A stretch of DNA of 64,000 bases from Parabacteroides sp. (GCA_017937385.1 JAGBDR010000003.1:51120-115119), one strand, 5' to 3'. Shown: positions 15,797-25,192, numbered from the stretch's first letter. The notes: a model not told the origin generated them from the sequence alone. Program-made: numbers and translations.

Positions 15797-17920
15797 TTAC
15801 ATTTTTAATATGATTCTTTCTCCTAATTCTTTACTTAATACATTCTTTATTTCGTTCAGGCGTGTGAGCTTTTTCATCAGCTCAAAAACCTGTTCCATGT
15901 CTTCATTGTTTTGCATACTCTTGATCTGAGCCTGTATCTCTTTGATCTGCGAGAGGACGTAGGCATCTTTGAAAGCATACAATTCCCGGATTACCAGTTG
16001 GTCGAGCTTGTCTTCTTCCTGTTCCAGCTCCCGGTATTTGGTGTGATACTTGCTCAGCTGATATTTTTCGCTGATCAGGTTGGCAGCAAGACGGCTCACG
16101 TTCGGATCTGGATGGGCAAGGAAATACCGGCTCGCGATGAACCCTTCGTTCTGGCAACGATCGGCCGCTTCATCCATCATGCTCTTGAATAGTGGCGTGT
16201 AGAAAGTCAGATCGTCGCGTTCCAGTTCAGACCGGATATATTTGGAAACGCGGATCACGATCTCTTCGTTAGTCTCTTCATCCGTATATTGAAACAAGAT
16301 GCGTTCGCCATAACGCACGATGTACCGCAGGAGGGCGACTTCGTATGCCTCGTAAGGCGAACGTTTCGGTCTGGCCGGCAGATTTTCCGGCTGCATGGGA
16401 GGAGTCGGTGGCATGTCGCTGCCGGCATCCGGAACGTATTCTTCCGGCGGAACGGGAGGCGGAACCGTGTTGTCGGGAGGCAACGGGTTTTCCTGCGGTT
16501 GTTCTGCCAGCACCTCTTCCGGATAAGGCTGGTAGCCGGGAATGTCCGGATATTCGGGAACATTCACTGGGGCAGCCGGGATGGGAGCGGATGGAGCTTT
16601 CGCTTGTCTTTCTTCCTTGTTGAGACGGATTTTGTTTACTTCGTTCAACAGAATCATTTCGTCTATTTCCATCATCGCGCTGCATTCCCGGATGTAAAGG
16701 GAACGGGCGATATTGTCGGGAATAATGGCCACCGTCCGGATAATATCGGAGATCAGTGACGACCGTTTGATCGGGTCCGTTCCCGCATCATCCAATAACA
16801 GGCGTGTCTTGAAACGGATGAAATCGGTTTCGTTCTGTCGGATAAACTCGGCAAACTGGCTTGCGTTGTGCTTGCGGGCGAAAGAGTCCGGATCTTCTCC
16901 GTCCGGAAGAAGCACCACTTTCACGTTCATGCCGTCTTCCAACAACAGGTCGATACCGCGCAAGGCAGCTTTGATACCGGCCGCATCACCGTCATACAGG
17001 ACTGTGATGTTGTTGGTGAAACGGTGTATCAGGCGGATCTGCCCCTGCGTGAGGGCCGTGCCCGAAGAGGCGACCACGTTTTCGACTCCGGCTTGGTGCA
17101 TGGAGATCACATCCGTATAGCCTTCCACCAGGAAGCAACGGTCTGCCTTTACAATCGCCTGTTTGGCGAAATAGATCCCGTAAAGTTCGTTACTCTTATG
17201 GTAAATCTCGCTTTCGGGCGAGTTGACATATTTGGCCGTCTTTTCGTCTTTCTTCAAGACGCGCCCTCCGAAAGCGACAACCTTGCCACTGAGCGAATGG
17301 ACCGGAAAAATGACACGTCCGCGAAAACGGTCGTTTACTCCGCCGTTGTCGTAGGCGATTACCAATCCCGTCTTTTCAAGAAACTCTTTTTTGTAGCCAC
17401 TCTTTATTGCCGTTTTATACAAGGCATCCCGTTGGTCGAGGCTGTAGCCTAACTGGAATTTGCGGATGGTATCTTCCCGGAATCCGCGTTCGGCAAAATA
17501 ACGCAGGCCGGCGGCCTTGCCTTCCGGGGTTTCATATAGTTGGGTGGTGAAGTATTTTTGCGCCCAGCTATTGACGATCAGCATACTTTCTCGGTTGTTA
17601 CGTACCTGTTTTTCGCGTTCCGTCAATTCCCGCTCTTGTATTTCGATGTTGTATTTTTTGGCAAGGAAACGGAGCGCGTCGTAATAGGACAACTGTTCAT
17701 GTTTCATGATGAAATGAACGGCCGTACCCCCTTCGCCACAAGCGAAGCATTTGCAGATGTTCTTTGCCGGCGATACATAAAAAGAGGGTGATTTGTCGCT
17801 ATGGAAAGGACACAATCCTACATAGTTTACCCCTCGTTTCCGAAGGGTAACAAATTCGGAAACAACATCCACGATATTTGCGGCATCCAGTATCCGGTCT
17901 ATGGTAGGTTGATCAATCAT
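15797..17920 (-). CDS. dnaG: DNA primase
   Basis: Makes RNA primers for replication. The start at 17920 gives MIDQPTIDR and 707 residues; an in-frame ATG 75 bases further upstream would run through the promoter and is rejected. The CHC2 zinc site has Cys37, His40, Cys58 and Cys61. The TOPRIM core shows FLVEGYTDVISMHQ and LYDGDAAG, with GTALT before it. A Pro/Glu-rich linker at about residues 440-530 separates the polymerase domain from a C-terminal helicase-binding domain. It is the first gene of a dnaG-natA-natB-like series; downstream genes lie within 5 bp. Confidence 0.96.
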   Translation of the reverse strand: MIDQPTIDRILDAANIVDVVSEFVTLRKRGVNYVGLCPFHSDKSPSFYVSPAKNICKCFACGEGGTAVHFIMKHEQLSYYDALRFLAKKYNIEIQERELTEREKQVRNNRESMLIVNSWAQKYFTTQLYETPEGKAAGLRYFAERGFREDTIRKFQLGYSLDQRDALYKTAIKSGYKKEFLEKTGLVIAYDNGGVNDRFRGRVIFPVHSLSGKVVAFGGRVLKKDEKTAKYVNSPESEIYHKSNELYGIYFAKQAIVKADRCFLVEGYTDVISMHQAGVENVVASSGTALTQGQIRLIHRFTNNITVLYDGDAAGIKAALRGIDLLLEDGMNVKVVLLPDGEDPDSFARKHNASQFAEFIRQNETDFIRFKTRLLLDDAGTDPIKRSSLISDIIRTVAIIPDNIARSLYIRECSAMMEIDEMILLNEVNKIRLNKEERQAKAPSAPIPAAPVNVPEYPDIPGYQPYPEEVLAEQPQENPLPPDNTVPPPVPPEEYVPDAGSDMPPTPPMQPENLPARPKRSPYEAYEVALLRYIVRYGERILFQYTDEETNEEIVIRVSKYIRSELERDDLTFYTPLFKSMMDEAADRCQNEGFIASRYFLAHPDPNVSRLAANLISEKYQLSKYHTKYRELEQEEDKLDQLVIRELYAFKDAYVLSQIKEIQAQIKSMQNNEDMEQVFELMKKLTRLNEIKNVLSKELGERIILKM

Positions 17921-17942
17921 GACTCTTCTTGCTTTTTCGGGA

Positions 17943-17950
17943 CAAAGATA
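17943..17950 (-). promoter_or_regulatory. Promoter -7 element for dnaG
   Basis: TATCTTTG on the minus strand, 22 bp before the dnaG ATG at 17920; supports that start. Confidence 0.65.
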
Positions 17951-17969
17951 ATATGCTTTACATATATAA

Positions 17970-18005
17970 GAAAGGGAGTATGCCGAAATGTACATACTCC
18001 CTTTC
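17970..18005 (-). terminator. Hairpin after spt
   Basis: GAAAGGGAGTATG (17970-17982) pairs perfectly with CATACTCCCTTTC (17993-18005) over a 10-base loop. It sits between spt and the dnaG promoter and is a likely spt terminator, although the T-run is weak. Confidence 0.7.
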
Positions 18006-18027
18006 CTATATTATTGTCCGTACGGTT

Positions 18028-19215
18028 TTATTTGACCAGACCGTACTTTTTGAATACTTTGTGGATCGCTTCCAATGCGTAGTCGAGCTGTTCGAACGTG
18101 TGAGTTGCCATCAGTGAGAAGCGGATCAGCGTATCTTCAGGCGCAACTGCCGGCGATACGACCGGATTGACGAAGATACCGGCTTCGAACAATTCTTTTA
18201 CGATCATGAATGTCAAGTCGTTGTTGCGGATGAACAACGGGATGATCGGTGTTGAGGTATGACCGATTTCACATCCCATATTGCGGAATCCATCCAAAGC
18301 ATAGTGGGTCAGTTTCCACAGATGCTCGATGCGTTCCGGTTCGCTCAACATGATGTCGAGTGCCGCACCGGCTGCTGCTGTAGCGGCAGGTGTGTTGCTT
18401 GCACTGAATATATAGGAGCGGGAGTTATGGCGGAGGTAGTTAATCGTTTCTTTGTCTGAAGCGATGAAACCGCCGATAGAAGCAAGCGATTTGCTGAATG
18501 TACCCATGATCAGGTCTACGTCGTCGGTCACGCCGAAGTAGTTGCAGGTTCCACGGCCGTGGTCGCCCAGCACACCTATACCGTGGGCTTCGTCTACCAT
18601 TATGCTTGCATTGTATTTTTTGGCTAACGCTACGATTTCCGGCAATTTGGCGATGTCGCCTTCCATACTGAAAACGCCGTCGATAACGATCAGCTTCACC
18701 TTGTCGGGTTCGCATTTCTGGAGCTGCTTTTCCAAAGACTCCATGTCGTTATGTTTGTATTTCAGTTTGGTCGAGAAAGAAAGACGGTGTCCCTCGATGA
18801 TCGATGCGTGATCCAGTTCGTCCCAGAGGATATAGTCTTCACGTCCCGTCAGGCAGGATACGACTCCTAAATTCACCTGGAATCCGGTAGAATAGACGAT
18901 GGCATCTTCTTTTCCTACAAATTCGGCCAACCGTTTTTCCAACTGGACATGCAGATCCAATGTCCCGTTCAGGAAACGAGAACCGGCACATCCCGTACCA
19001 TATTTTTTAATGGCTTCAATTGCCGCCTCTTTTACTTTCGGATGGTTTGTCAAGCCTAAATAGGCGTTAGAACCAAACATCAGGACCTTTTTACCACTGA
19101 TCATTACTTCTGTATCCTGATCACTTTCAATCATTCTGAAGTATGGATAAATACCTGCGGCCATAGCCCGCTGAGGTGCATCGTACTTTGATAGTTTCTC
19201 TTGTAAAAGTTTCAT
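18028..19215 (-). CDS. spt: Serine palmitoyltransferase
   Basis: PLP enzyme of the alpha-oxoamine synthase family that condenses serine with an acyl-CoA, the first step of sphingolipid synthesis; sphingolipids are a known trait of Bacteroidetes. 395 residues from MKLLQEKLSK; an ATG 45 bases upstream would add 15 residues. Visible motifs: GSNAYLGLTNHP, GCAGSRFLNGT, DELDHASIIEG, VDEAHGIGVLG (PLP Asp near 208) and GTFSKSLASIGGF with the Schiff-base Lys242. 2-amino-3-ketobutyrate CoA ligase is a close relative, but the neighbouring lipid kinase and the family resemblance favour SPT. It is divergent from the kinase gene, with face-to-face promoters. Confidence 0.88.
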   Translation of the reverse strand: MKLLQEKLSKYDAPQRAMAAGIYPYFRMIESDQDTEVMISGKKVLMFGSNAYLGLTNHPKVKEAAIEAIKKYGTGCAGSRFLNGTLDLHVQLEKRLAEFVGKEDAIVYSTGFQVNLGVVSCLTGREDYILWDELDHASIIEGHRLSFSTKLKYKHNDMESLEKQLQKCEPDKVKLIVIDGVFSMEGDIAKLPEIVALAKKYNASIMVDEAHGIGVLGDHGRGTCNYFGVTDDVDLIMGTFSKSLASIGGFIASDKETINYLRHNSRSYIFSASNTPAATAAAGAALDIMLSEPERIEHLWKLTHYALDGFRNMGCEIGHTSTPIIPLFIRNNDLTFMIVKELFEAGIFVNPVVSPAVAPEDTLIRFSLMATHTFEQLDYALEAIHKVFKKYGLVK

Positions 19216-19314
19216 ATTATAATTAACAGAGAATGATTTTCTCGCTACGTTGTTATTCAAAAAGAATCCAAACTCGCTTACTACATATTATCTATGTTTG
19301 GGCAAATCCAGCGG

Positions 19315-19322
19315 CAAAAGTA
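19315..19322 (-). promoter_or_regulatory. Promoter -7 element for spt
   Basis: TACTTTTG on the minus strand, 99 bp before the ATG at 19215 (54 bp before the alternative start). Confidence 0.55.
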
Positions 19323-19375
19323 GTAAAAAAATAACTTATAGTAGCCGAAATGCTTTAAAAGTTTTACAAAAGCAT

Positions 19376-19383
19376 TATTTTTG
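19376..19383 (+). promoter_or_regulatory. Promoter -7 element for the lipid kinase
   Basis: TATTTTTG, 26 bp before the ATG at 19410 and divergent from the spt promoter 53 bp away. Confidence 0.6.
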
Positions 19384-19409
19384 CCCCTTTAAAGTAAGTA
19401 GCAGCAAGA

Positions 19410-20381
19410 ATGGAGGGACAGGCAATCAACATAGAGGCTATTATCAACCCGATTTCGGGTGTCGGTTCGAAAAGAAAGATTCCGAAAATGATTGAAAACG
19501 CTTTTGCAGGTGAAAATTGTTGTGTGGAAATTTCTTTTACGGAATATCCCGGTCATGCCAGCGAGCTGACACGGCGGGCGCTTGATAAAGGAGTCCGTTG
19601 CGTGATTGCCGTCGGGGGAGACGGGACCGTGAACGAGATCGCCCGCGCCATGCTTCATTCGGATGCTGTGTTGGGGATTATCCCGAAAGGTTCCGGTAAC
19701 GGTTTGGCACGCGAATTGCATATTCCGATGGATGTCCGCCGAGCAATCGACCTGATAGCCAAAGGGCACGTCTCGACGATCGATTGTTGCAAGGCGAACG
19801 GGCGTGTCTTTTTCTGTACTTGCGGTGTCGGTTTTGATGCGGCGGTCAGCCAGAAATTTGCCGGGGAGAAACGTCGCGGATCGCTTACCTATATAAAGAA
19901 TACGGTAGAGGAATACCTGAGCTACCAGCCCGAACCCTACGAACTTTTGATTGACAACCAGACGATCAAGGAAAAGGCCTTTTTAGTGGCTTGCGGGAAT
20001 GCTTCCCAGTATGGCAATAACGCGTTTATCGCACCTCACGCCAATATCCAGGATGGACAAATGGATATCACGATCCTTTCCCCTTTCGGTCCGTTGGATA
20101 TCGCCCCGTTGGCGATCCAGTTGTTTACGAAACAGATCGACCGTAATAGCAAGATCAAAACCTTCAAGGGGAAAGATGTGACGATTATCCGACAGAAACC
20201 GGGTGTCATGCACCTGGACGGCGAGCCGGTCATGGCGGATAGCCGGATTGAAATTTCCGTTCTTCCTAAATCATTGAACGTATTGACACCGGAAACGGTT
20301 TCTTTCACGGAGGAGGTGCAAAACCTGTTCGGAGAAGTAACCCGTTTCTTCGATAAGAAACTTCCTTACATCTTTAGATAA
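19410..20381 (+). CDS. Diacylglycerol kinase-family lipid kinase (YegS/BmrU type)
   Basis: 323-residue soluble lipid kinase with the DAGK catalytic domain: NPISGVGSKRK near residue 10, VGGDGTVNEIA (ATP-binding GGDGT), and IPKGSGNGLARELHIP. The C-terminal beta-sandwich domain ends with the conserved MHLDGEP. The family includes diacylglycerol, sphingosine and phosphatidylglycerol kinases, so the substrate cannot be called from motifs alone. The divergent, closely spaced spt gene makes a sphingoid base or ceramide substrate a reasonable inference. Its last 16 bp overlap the end of the convergent methyltransferase gene. Confidence 0.9.
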   Translation: MEGQAINIEAIINPISGVGSKRKIPKMIENAFAGENCCVEISFTEYPGHASELTRRALDKGVRCVIAVGGDGTVNEIARAMLHSDAVLGIIPKGSGNGLARELHIPMDVRRAIDLIAKGHVSTIDCCKANGRVFFCTCGVGFDAAVSQKFAGEKRRGSLTYIKNTVEEYLSYQPEPYELLIDNQTIKEKAFLVACGNASQYGNNAFIAPHANIQDGQMDITILSPFGPLDIAPLAIQLFTKQIDRNSKIKTFKGKDVTIIRQKPGVMHLDGEPVMADSRIEISVLPKSLNVLTPETVSFTEEVQNLFGEVTRFFDKKLPYIFR

Positions 20382-21082
20382 AAATCTTTGGTCAGGCGGA
20401 TATATTCGTCCGTATATTGATGTCTTGCTATTTCGAGGATCAACCGGTCGGAAGATGCGGGAGAAGCGGGCTGGTCTGCTGTCAGTTCGGCCAGTAGCCG
20501 TTTCGGTTGTGCGCCGGGCACCGGTATGACGGAGGTCTCTTTCGAAAGGAACAGCTGGTACGTGCGGATGCAATCTGTCAGACGCTCTTTCTGGTCGTAG
20601 GGCAGGATGAGCGCGATGCGCCCTTGTGAGGCGAGCAGTTTGCGGCTATCTTGCAACAAATCTTCCAATGTCAGTGTATCCGTGTGGCGGGCGGTGTTGC
20701 GTTGCCGGTCCGGACATTTCAACGAATCGACGAAATAAGGCGGGTTGGAAACGATCAGGTCATACCGGTCTGTGGCGGCTTGTGCAAAATCGGCCAAGGC
20801 GGAATGCCGGACTTGGATCCGTTCGGCGAAAGGAGAGAAGACTACGTTTTCTTGCGCTTGAAGACAGGCGTCGGCATCGATATCGATGGCATCGATGATT
20901 GCAGGGCTACGTTGTGCCAGCATCAAAGCGATTAGTCCGGTTCCGGTTCCGATATCCAATATGCGATTGCATGAGTCCGTTCCGGCCCATGCACCGAGCA
21001 GAACGCCATCGGTTCCTACTTTCATCGCACATTTGTCATGGCGGATGGTAAATTGTTTGAATTGAAAAAAGGGGTTCGACAT
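20366..21082 (-). CDS. tRNA1(Val) A37 N6-methyltransferase-like (TrmN6/YfiC family)
   Basis: SAM-dependent methyltransferase, 238 residues. It begins with the family segment FQFKQFTIRHDKCAMKVGTD, then the SAM motif ILDIGTGTGLIALMLAQ and the catalytic NPPYF of N6-adenine methyltransferases. The family modifies A37 of tRNA1-Val in E. coli; that exact target is inferred by family. Its promoter at 21105 is divergent from lon, and its stop overlaps the convergent lipid kinase by 16 bp. Confidence 0.88.
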   Translation of the reverse strand: MSNPFFQFKQFTIRHDKCAMKVGTDGVLLGAWAGTDSCNRILDIGTGTGLIALMLAQRSPAIIDAIDIDADACLQAQENVVFSPFAERIQVRHSALADFAQAATDRYDLIVSNPPYFVDSLKCPDRQRNTARHTDTLTLEDLLQDSRKLLASQGRIALILPYDQKERLTDCIRTYQLFLSKETSVIPVPGAQPKRLLAELTADQPASPASSDRLILEIARHQYTDEYIRLTKDFYLKM

Positions 21083-21104
21083 AACAATTGTTCATTGTTT
21101 TGTG

Positions 21105-21112
21105 CAAAAGTA
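21105..21112 (-). promoter_or_regulatory. Promoter -7 element for the TrmN6-like gene
   Basis: TACTTTTG on the minus strand, 22 bp before the ATG at 21082. Confidence 0.6.
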
Positions 21113-21134
21113 ATCAGAATTGAGCTAAAAATAG

Positions 21135-21142
21135 TAACTTTG
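21135..21142 (+). promoter_or_regulatory. Promoter -7 element for lon
   Basis: TAACTTTG, 73 bp before the lon ATG. No CIRCE-like inverted repeat is seen near it. Confidence 0.5.
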
Positions 21143-21215
21143 GCACGTTTATTGTTAGATATAGAAATAGAATCGCGGACGATAAGGAATATTCCGCAAC
21201 TATGATAAAGAATAT

Positions 21216-23678
21216 ATGAAGAAAGATAGAGTAACGATGTTTGCCGAAGAGTCGTATAACGACCTGGATGATAATATTGGTATTGTAATGCCCATTCTTA
21301 CAGATTGTGATGTAGATGAAGACTTCACTGACGGAATGGAAAAGGTGGGTGAGGAGTTGCCCATCCTTCCGCTTCGGAATATGGTGTTGTTTCCAGGGGT
21401 CGCTATGCCGGTCATGATAGGCCGTCCTAAATCCATGCGTCTGATTAATGAGGCTGCTCATAAGAAAGGTCTGATCGGGGTGGTTTGCCAAAAAGATATG
21501 AATACGGAAGATCCGAAGATGGAGGATCTGTATACGACTGGAGTCGTGGCCGATATTGTCCGCGTGCTTGAAATGCCGGACGGGACGACAACCGTGATCT
21601 TGCAGGGCAAGAAGCGTTTCCAACTGGAAGAGTTGTCAGCGAGCGAGCCTTACCTGGTTGGAAAGATCCGATTGCTGGAAGACTTCATGCCTGATAAGTC
21701 CGATCGGGAGTTTGAAGCCTTGGTCTCGACTATCAAGGATTTGACGATCAAGATGCTCGGAGCAAATGCCGAACCGCCTCGCGATTTGATTTTTTCGATA
21801 AGGAATAATCGGAATATCCTGTACCTGATCAATTTCTCTTGTTGCAATATCCCCAACGGGTCATCTGAAAAACAGGACTTGTTGCTGATCGGTAATCTGA
21901 AAGACCGTGCCTATCGTCTTTTGTTCATCCTGAACCGGGAGTATCAGTTGGTGGAACTGAAAACGTCCATCCAGATGAAGACGCATGAGGATATCAACCA
22001 GCAGCAGAAGGAATATTTCCTCCAACAACAGATCAAGACCATCCAAGAAGAATTGGGTGGTAATATCAATGAACTGGAGATAAGGGAATTGCGCGAGAAA
22101 GCCGCCCAAAAGAAATGGTCGCAGGCTGTTGCCGAAACGTTTGAGAAAGAGGTGCGCAAGTTGGAACGCTTGCATCCGCAATCGCCGGATTTTTCGATTC
22201 AGACGCAATATGTGCAGACGATCGTCAATTTGCCTTGGAACGAATATAGCAAGGATAATTTCAATCTTGCCCACGCCCAGAAAGTGTTGGACCGTGATCA
22301 CTATGGGTTGGAAAAAGTGAAGGAACGCATCATCGAGCATCTGGCGGTGCTGAAACTGAAAGGGGATATGAAGTCGCCCATCATCTGCCTGTACGGGCCT
22401 CCGGGAGTCGGTAAGACTTCATTGGGAAAATCGATTGCTGAAGCCTTGCACCGCAAATATGTCCGGATTTCGTTGGGTGGTTTGCATGATGAGGCAGAGA
22501 TTCGCGGCCATCGTCGTACTTATATCGGGGCGATGTCCGGGCGTATTATCCAGAATCTTCAGAAGGCCGGCACTTCAAACCCTGTGTTTATCCTTGACGA
22601 GATCGACAAGGTGACGAATGATTTCAAGGGAGATCCCGCATCCGCTTTGCTGGAGGTGCTGGATCCGGAGCAGAACAGTGCTTTCCATGATAATTACCTG
22701 GATATAGATTATGACTTGAGCAAGGTCATGTTCATTGCGACCGCCAACAACCTGAATACGATTTCCCAGCCGTTGCTGGATCGCATGGAGCTGATCGAGG
22801 TGAGTGGCTATATCATGGAAGAGAAGGTGGAGATTGCGGCCCGCCATCTGGTCCCGAAGCAATTGGAGATCCACGGCTTGTCGAAAGGAAAAGTGAAGTT
22901 CCCGAAAAAGACGTTGCAGGCGATAATCGAGTCCTATACCCGTGAAAGCGGCGTACGTGAGTTGGATAAAAAGATTGCCAAGATCATGCGCAAGCTGGCT
23001 CGCAAGTTGGCATCCGGTGAAGAGTTGCCGGCACAGATACGTCCTGAGGATTTGCATGATTACTTAGGAGCCGTCGAATATACCCGTGATAAATATCAGG
23101 GAAATGAATATGCCGGTGTCGTGACTGGGCTTGCTTGGACGGCTGTCGGTGGCGAAATTCTGTTTGTGGAATCCAGTTTGAGCAAAGGAAAAGGGTTGAA
23201 GCTCACTTTGACAGGAAATTTGGGGGATGTGATGAAAGAATCTGCCATGTTGGCACTCGAATATGTCCATTCGCATGCTGCCCAGTTTGGTATCGATGAA
23301 GAGCGGTTTGAAAACTGGAATGTCCACGTCCATGTGCCGGAGGGAGCGATTCCGAAAGACGGCCCGAGTGCCGGCATCACGATGGTCACTTCGTTGGTGT
23401 CAGCCTTTACGCAGCGTAAGGTACGCCGTAACTTGGCTATGACCGGTGAAATTACCTTGCGTGGCAAAGTGCTTCCGGTAGGAGGAATTAAAGAAAAAAT
23501 ATTGGCAGCCAAACGTGCCGGCATCAAGGAACTGATCCTTTGCCAGGAAAACAAGAAAGATATCGAAGAGATCAACCCTGAGTATTTGAAAGGGCTGACT
23601 TTCCACTACGTCGAAGATATCCGTCAAGTGGTTGATCTGGCCTTGTTGAAGGAAAAAGTGTCCGATCCGCTCTTTTAA
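21216..23678 (+). CDS. lon: ATP-dependent protease La (Lon)
   Basis: Cytosolic AAA+ serine protease that degrades damaged and regulatory proteins. 820 residues: substrate-binding N-domain with LPILPLRNMVLFPG and MPVMIGRPKS, a coiled-coil region, Walker A GPPGVGKTS (from Gly394), Walker B VFILDEIDKV, and the protease domain with Ser718 in PKDGPSAGITM and Lys761 in the GGIKEK segment, 43 residues apart as in E. coli Lon. An acidic N-terminal extension of about 45 residues precedes the N-domain; a second ATG at 21237 is a possible start. It ends at a strong terminator. Confidence 0.97.
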   Translation: MKKDRVTMFAEESYNDLDDNIGIVMPILTDCDVDEDFTDGMEKVGEELPILPLRNMVLFPGVAMPVMIGRPKSMRLINEAAHKKGLIGVVCQKDMNTEDPKMEDLYTTGVVADIVRVLEMPDGTTTVILQGKKRFQLEELSASEPYLVGKIRLLEDFMPDKSDREFEALVSTIKDLTIKMLGANAEPPRDLIFSIRNNRNILYLINFSCCNIPNGSSEKQDLLLIGNLKDRAYRLLFILNREYQLVELKTSIQMKTHEDINQQQKEYFLQQQIKTIQEELGGNINELEIRELREKAAQKKWSQAVAETFEKEVRKLERLHPQSPDFSIQTQYVQTIVNLPWNEYSKDNFNLAHAQKVLDRDHYGLEKVKERIIEHLAVLKLKGDMKSPIICLYGPPGVGKTSLGKSIAEALHRKYVRISLGGLHDEAEIRGHRRTYIGAMSGRIIQNLQKAGTSNPVFILDEIDKVTNDFKGDPASALLEVLDPEQNSAFHDNYLDIDYDLSKVMFIATANNLNTISQPLLDRMELIEVSGYIMEEKVEIAARHLVPKQLEIHGLSKGKVKFPKKTLQAIIESYTRESGVRELDKKIAKIMRKLARKLASGEELPAQIRPEDLHDYLGAVEYTRDKYQGNEYAGVVTGLAWTAVGGEILFVESSLSKGKGLKLTLTGNLGDVMKESAMLALEYVHSHAAQFGIDEERFENWNVHVHVPEGAIPKDGPSAGITMVTSLVSAFTQRKVRRNLAMTGEITLRGKVLPVGGIKEKILAAKRAGIKELILCQENKKDIEEINPEYLKGLTFHYVEDIRQVVDLALLKEKVSDPLF

Positions 23679-23783
23679 GCACAGTGCGTAGCCAGTCTGA
23701 ATCGGTGCGGATAAGAATGCCCATCATAAGGTCATTACAATGCCTATTCAAACAATATAAGAATGCCCATCCTAATACCCTTA

Positions 23784-23820
23784 CGATGGGCATTGTTGTG
23801 AAATGCCCATCGTTTTTTTA
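23784..23820 (+). terminator. Terminator of lon
   Basis: CGATGGGCATT (23784-23794) pairs perfectly with AATGCCCATCG (23802-23812) and is followed by TTTTTTTA. The left arm can also pair with ATGCCCATC at 23763-23771, giving two exclusive folds. Confidence 0.88.
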
Positions 23821-24042
23821 TTTGCATAAAGATTTGAACATTTTTGTTCGTTGATTTGAACATTTTTGTTCATTGATTTGAACATTTCATTCATTTGATT
23901 TCGTTGAAAACGAAGCTGATGGAATTAGTTCACGCAGGACTACGTTGCCTTTTGAGGATTGAATTTCAAATTGGATCAACACGTATGTAAGACATGGAGG
24001 GTTGCCACGCGGTAGAGGAATGTTGATTGTACCGAGGATGTA

Positions 24043-24069
24043 TCGAAAGGCGCTGTAGGCGCCTTTCGA
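24043..24069. repeat. REP-like palindrome with GGCGCTGTAGGCGC core
   Basis: TCGAAAGGCGC (24043-24053) and GCGCCTTTCGA (24059-24069) form a perfect 11-bp stem with loop TGTAG. The core recurs in the palindrome stack at 63.6-63.95 kb. Confidence 0.85.
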
Positions 24070-24248
24070 CACAACGTCCTACGACGCTGGTGAATTGGGA
24101 TCGGAATACCTTGGATTTGGATGGACTTATTGTATATTATTGTTTTCTTAACAAGAATATATATCCTTTATAAAAGATGGCAAATTCCGGTTTTTGATCG
24201 GTAAAAAAGGAAATTCTGCCGTGAGGTGCGCAGTTTTTTGCCTCAAAT

Positions 24249-24335
24249 ACGGTCTTCATCGCCACGAAGTCTGACTTCATAGACCAGGAAGTCCGACTTC
24301 GGTAATCCTGAAGACGGTCGTCACGGCGATGAAGT
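24249..24335. repeat. Compound palindrome with two GAAGTCnGACTTC units
   Basis: GAAGTCTGACTTC (24266-24278) and GAAGTCCGACTTC (24288-24300) lie inside a larger imperfect inverted repeat whose arms are GGTCTTCATCGCC (24251-24263) and GGCGATGAAGTCC (near 24325-24337). Confidence 0.75.
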
Positions 24336-24703
24336 CCCTCCTCAGGGCAAGAAAGGGGGATTTTTCTTTTACGATATTCGGAGCGGTGGAAACTTTTGTT
24401 TGCTACAAGTGATTCTCCGGAAGTTTAGCTTTTCCACAATGTCAGGATTTCTGGTCTTTTAGTAATAAAAGGGGAGGCTTTTTCGGTTTTCTGCTGTGTT
24501 CGTTTAACAGATTGTTTCTAAAGTTCGATCTGAAGGAGAAAAATGTCAGGCAAAAATCGTCCGAGATTTTATGTCAAATAGAAAAACGCCCAATAAGGGG
24601 TTATTGTATGTTTTAATCATTCATCTCACCTATGCTTTTGTTTTATTGAAGTCCTATTATCTGCATAACAAATAAGTATTGCACTCGCATGAAAATTGAA
24701 TTT

Positions 24704-24735
24704 CATGCCCATGGATTTAAATTTTTATGGGCATG
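24704..24735. repeat. ATGGGCAT-type hairpin in the lon-susC gap
   Basis: CATGCCCAT (24704-24712) pairs with ATGGGCATG (24727-24735). It closely resembles the hairpin after ftsH but has no gene end beside it. Confidence 0.75.
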
Positions 24736-25171
24736 GAGTTTGATTTGGACCAGCAGCTATTTGGATGGATTTTACAATAAGGTTGACGTTTTATAATAAC
24801 CTTGTGCAGATTGGAGACAACCTAAGTTTTAATTATATATGGAAAGGAAATAGAGAAACTTGCAAGAGTGTGGAATCTGGAAATTTTAACAATTTAAAAC
24901 TGGATATGTCTCGGGAAATACAACAAGACATATTTCAAATACATCAAACCGATAAACAAATTGAAGTTGAACTATATGCTTCTTTTGATTTTTTTGCTTC
25001 TTTCGTCTTGAATCCCACTTGCATATTTATAATTTTTCTTTAACTGCAAATGTGATATTGAAATAAATAAATATATCAAGAGCGTAGGATTGATGCGAAA
25101 TGTGGCAGACCAAACGATATTCAAAGCGAAATTTTTTAAATAATGCATATAGGAATATAAAATTTTTGTAC

Positions 25172-25179
25172 TACCTTTG
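25172..25179 (+). promoter_or_regulatory. Promoter -7 element for susC-susD
   Basis: TACCTTTG, 85 bp before the susC ATG, leaving a leader of about 80 nt that contains the hairpin at 25193-25217. Confidence 0.6.
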
Positions 25180-25192
25180 GGGCACTCAAAGT

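Noticed and set aside
24765-25043. 92-residue frame in the lon-susC gap
   Set aside because: It is AT-rich and has no promoter, motif or family likeness; it could be a remnant but cannot be supported.
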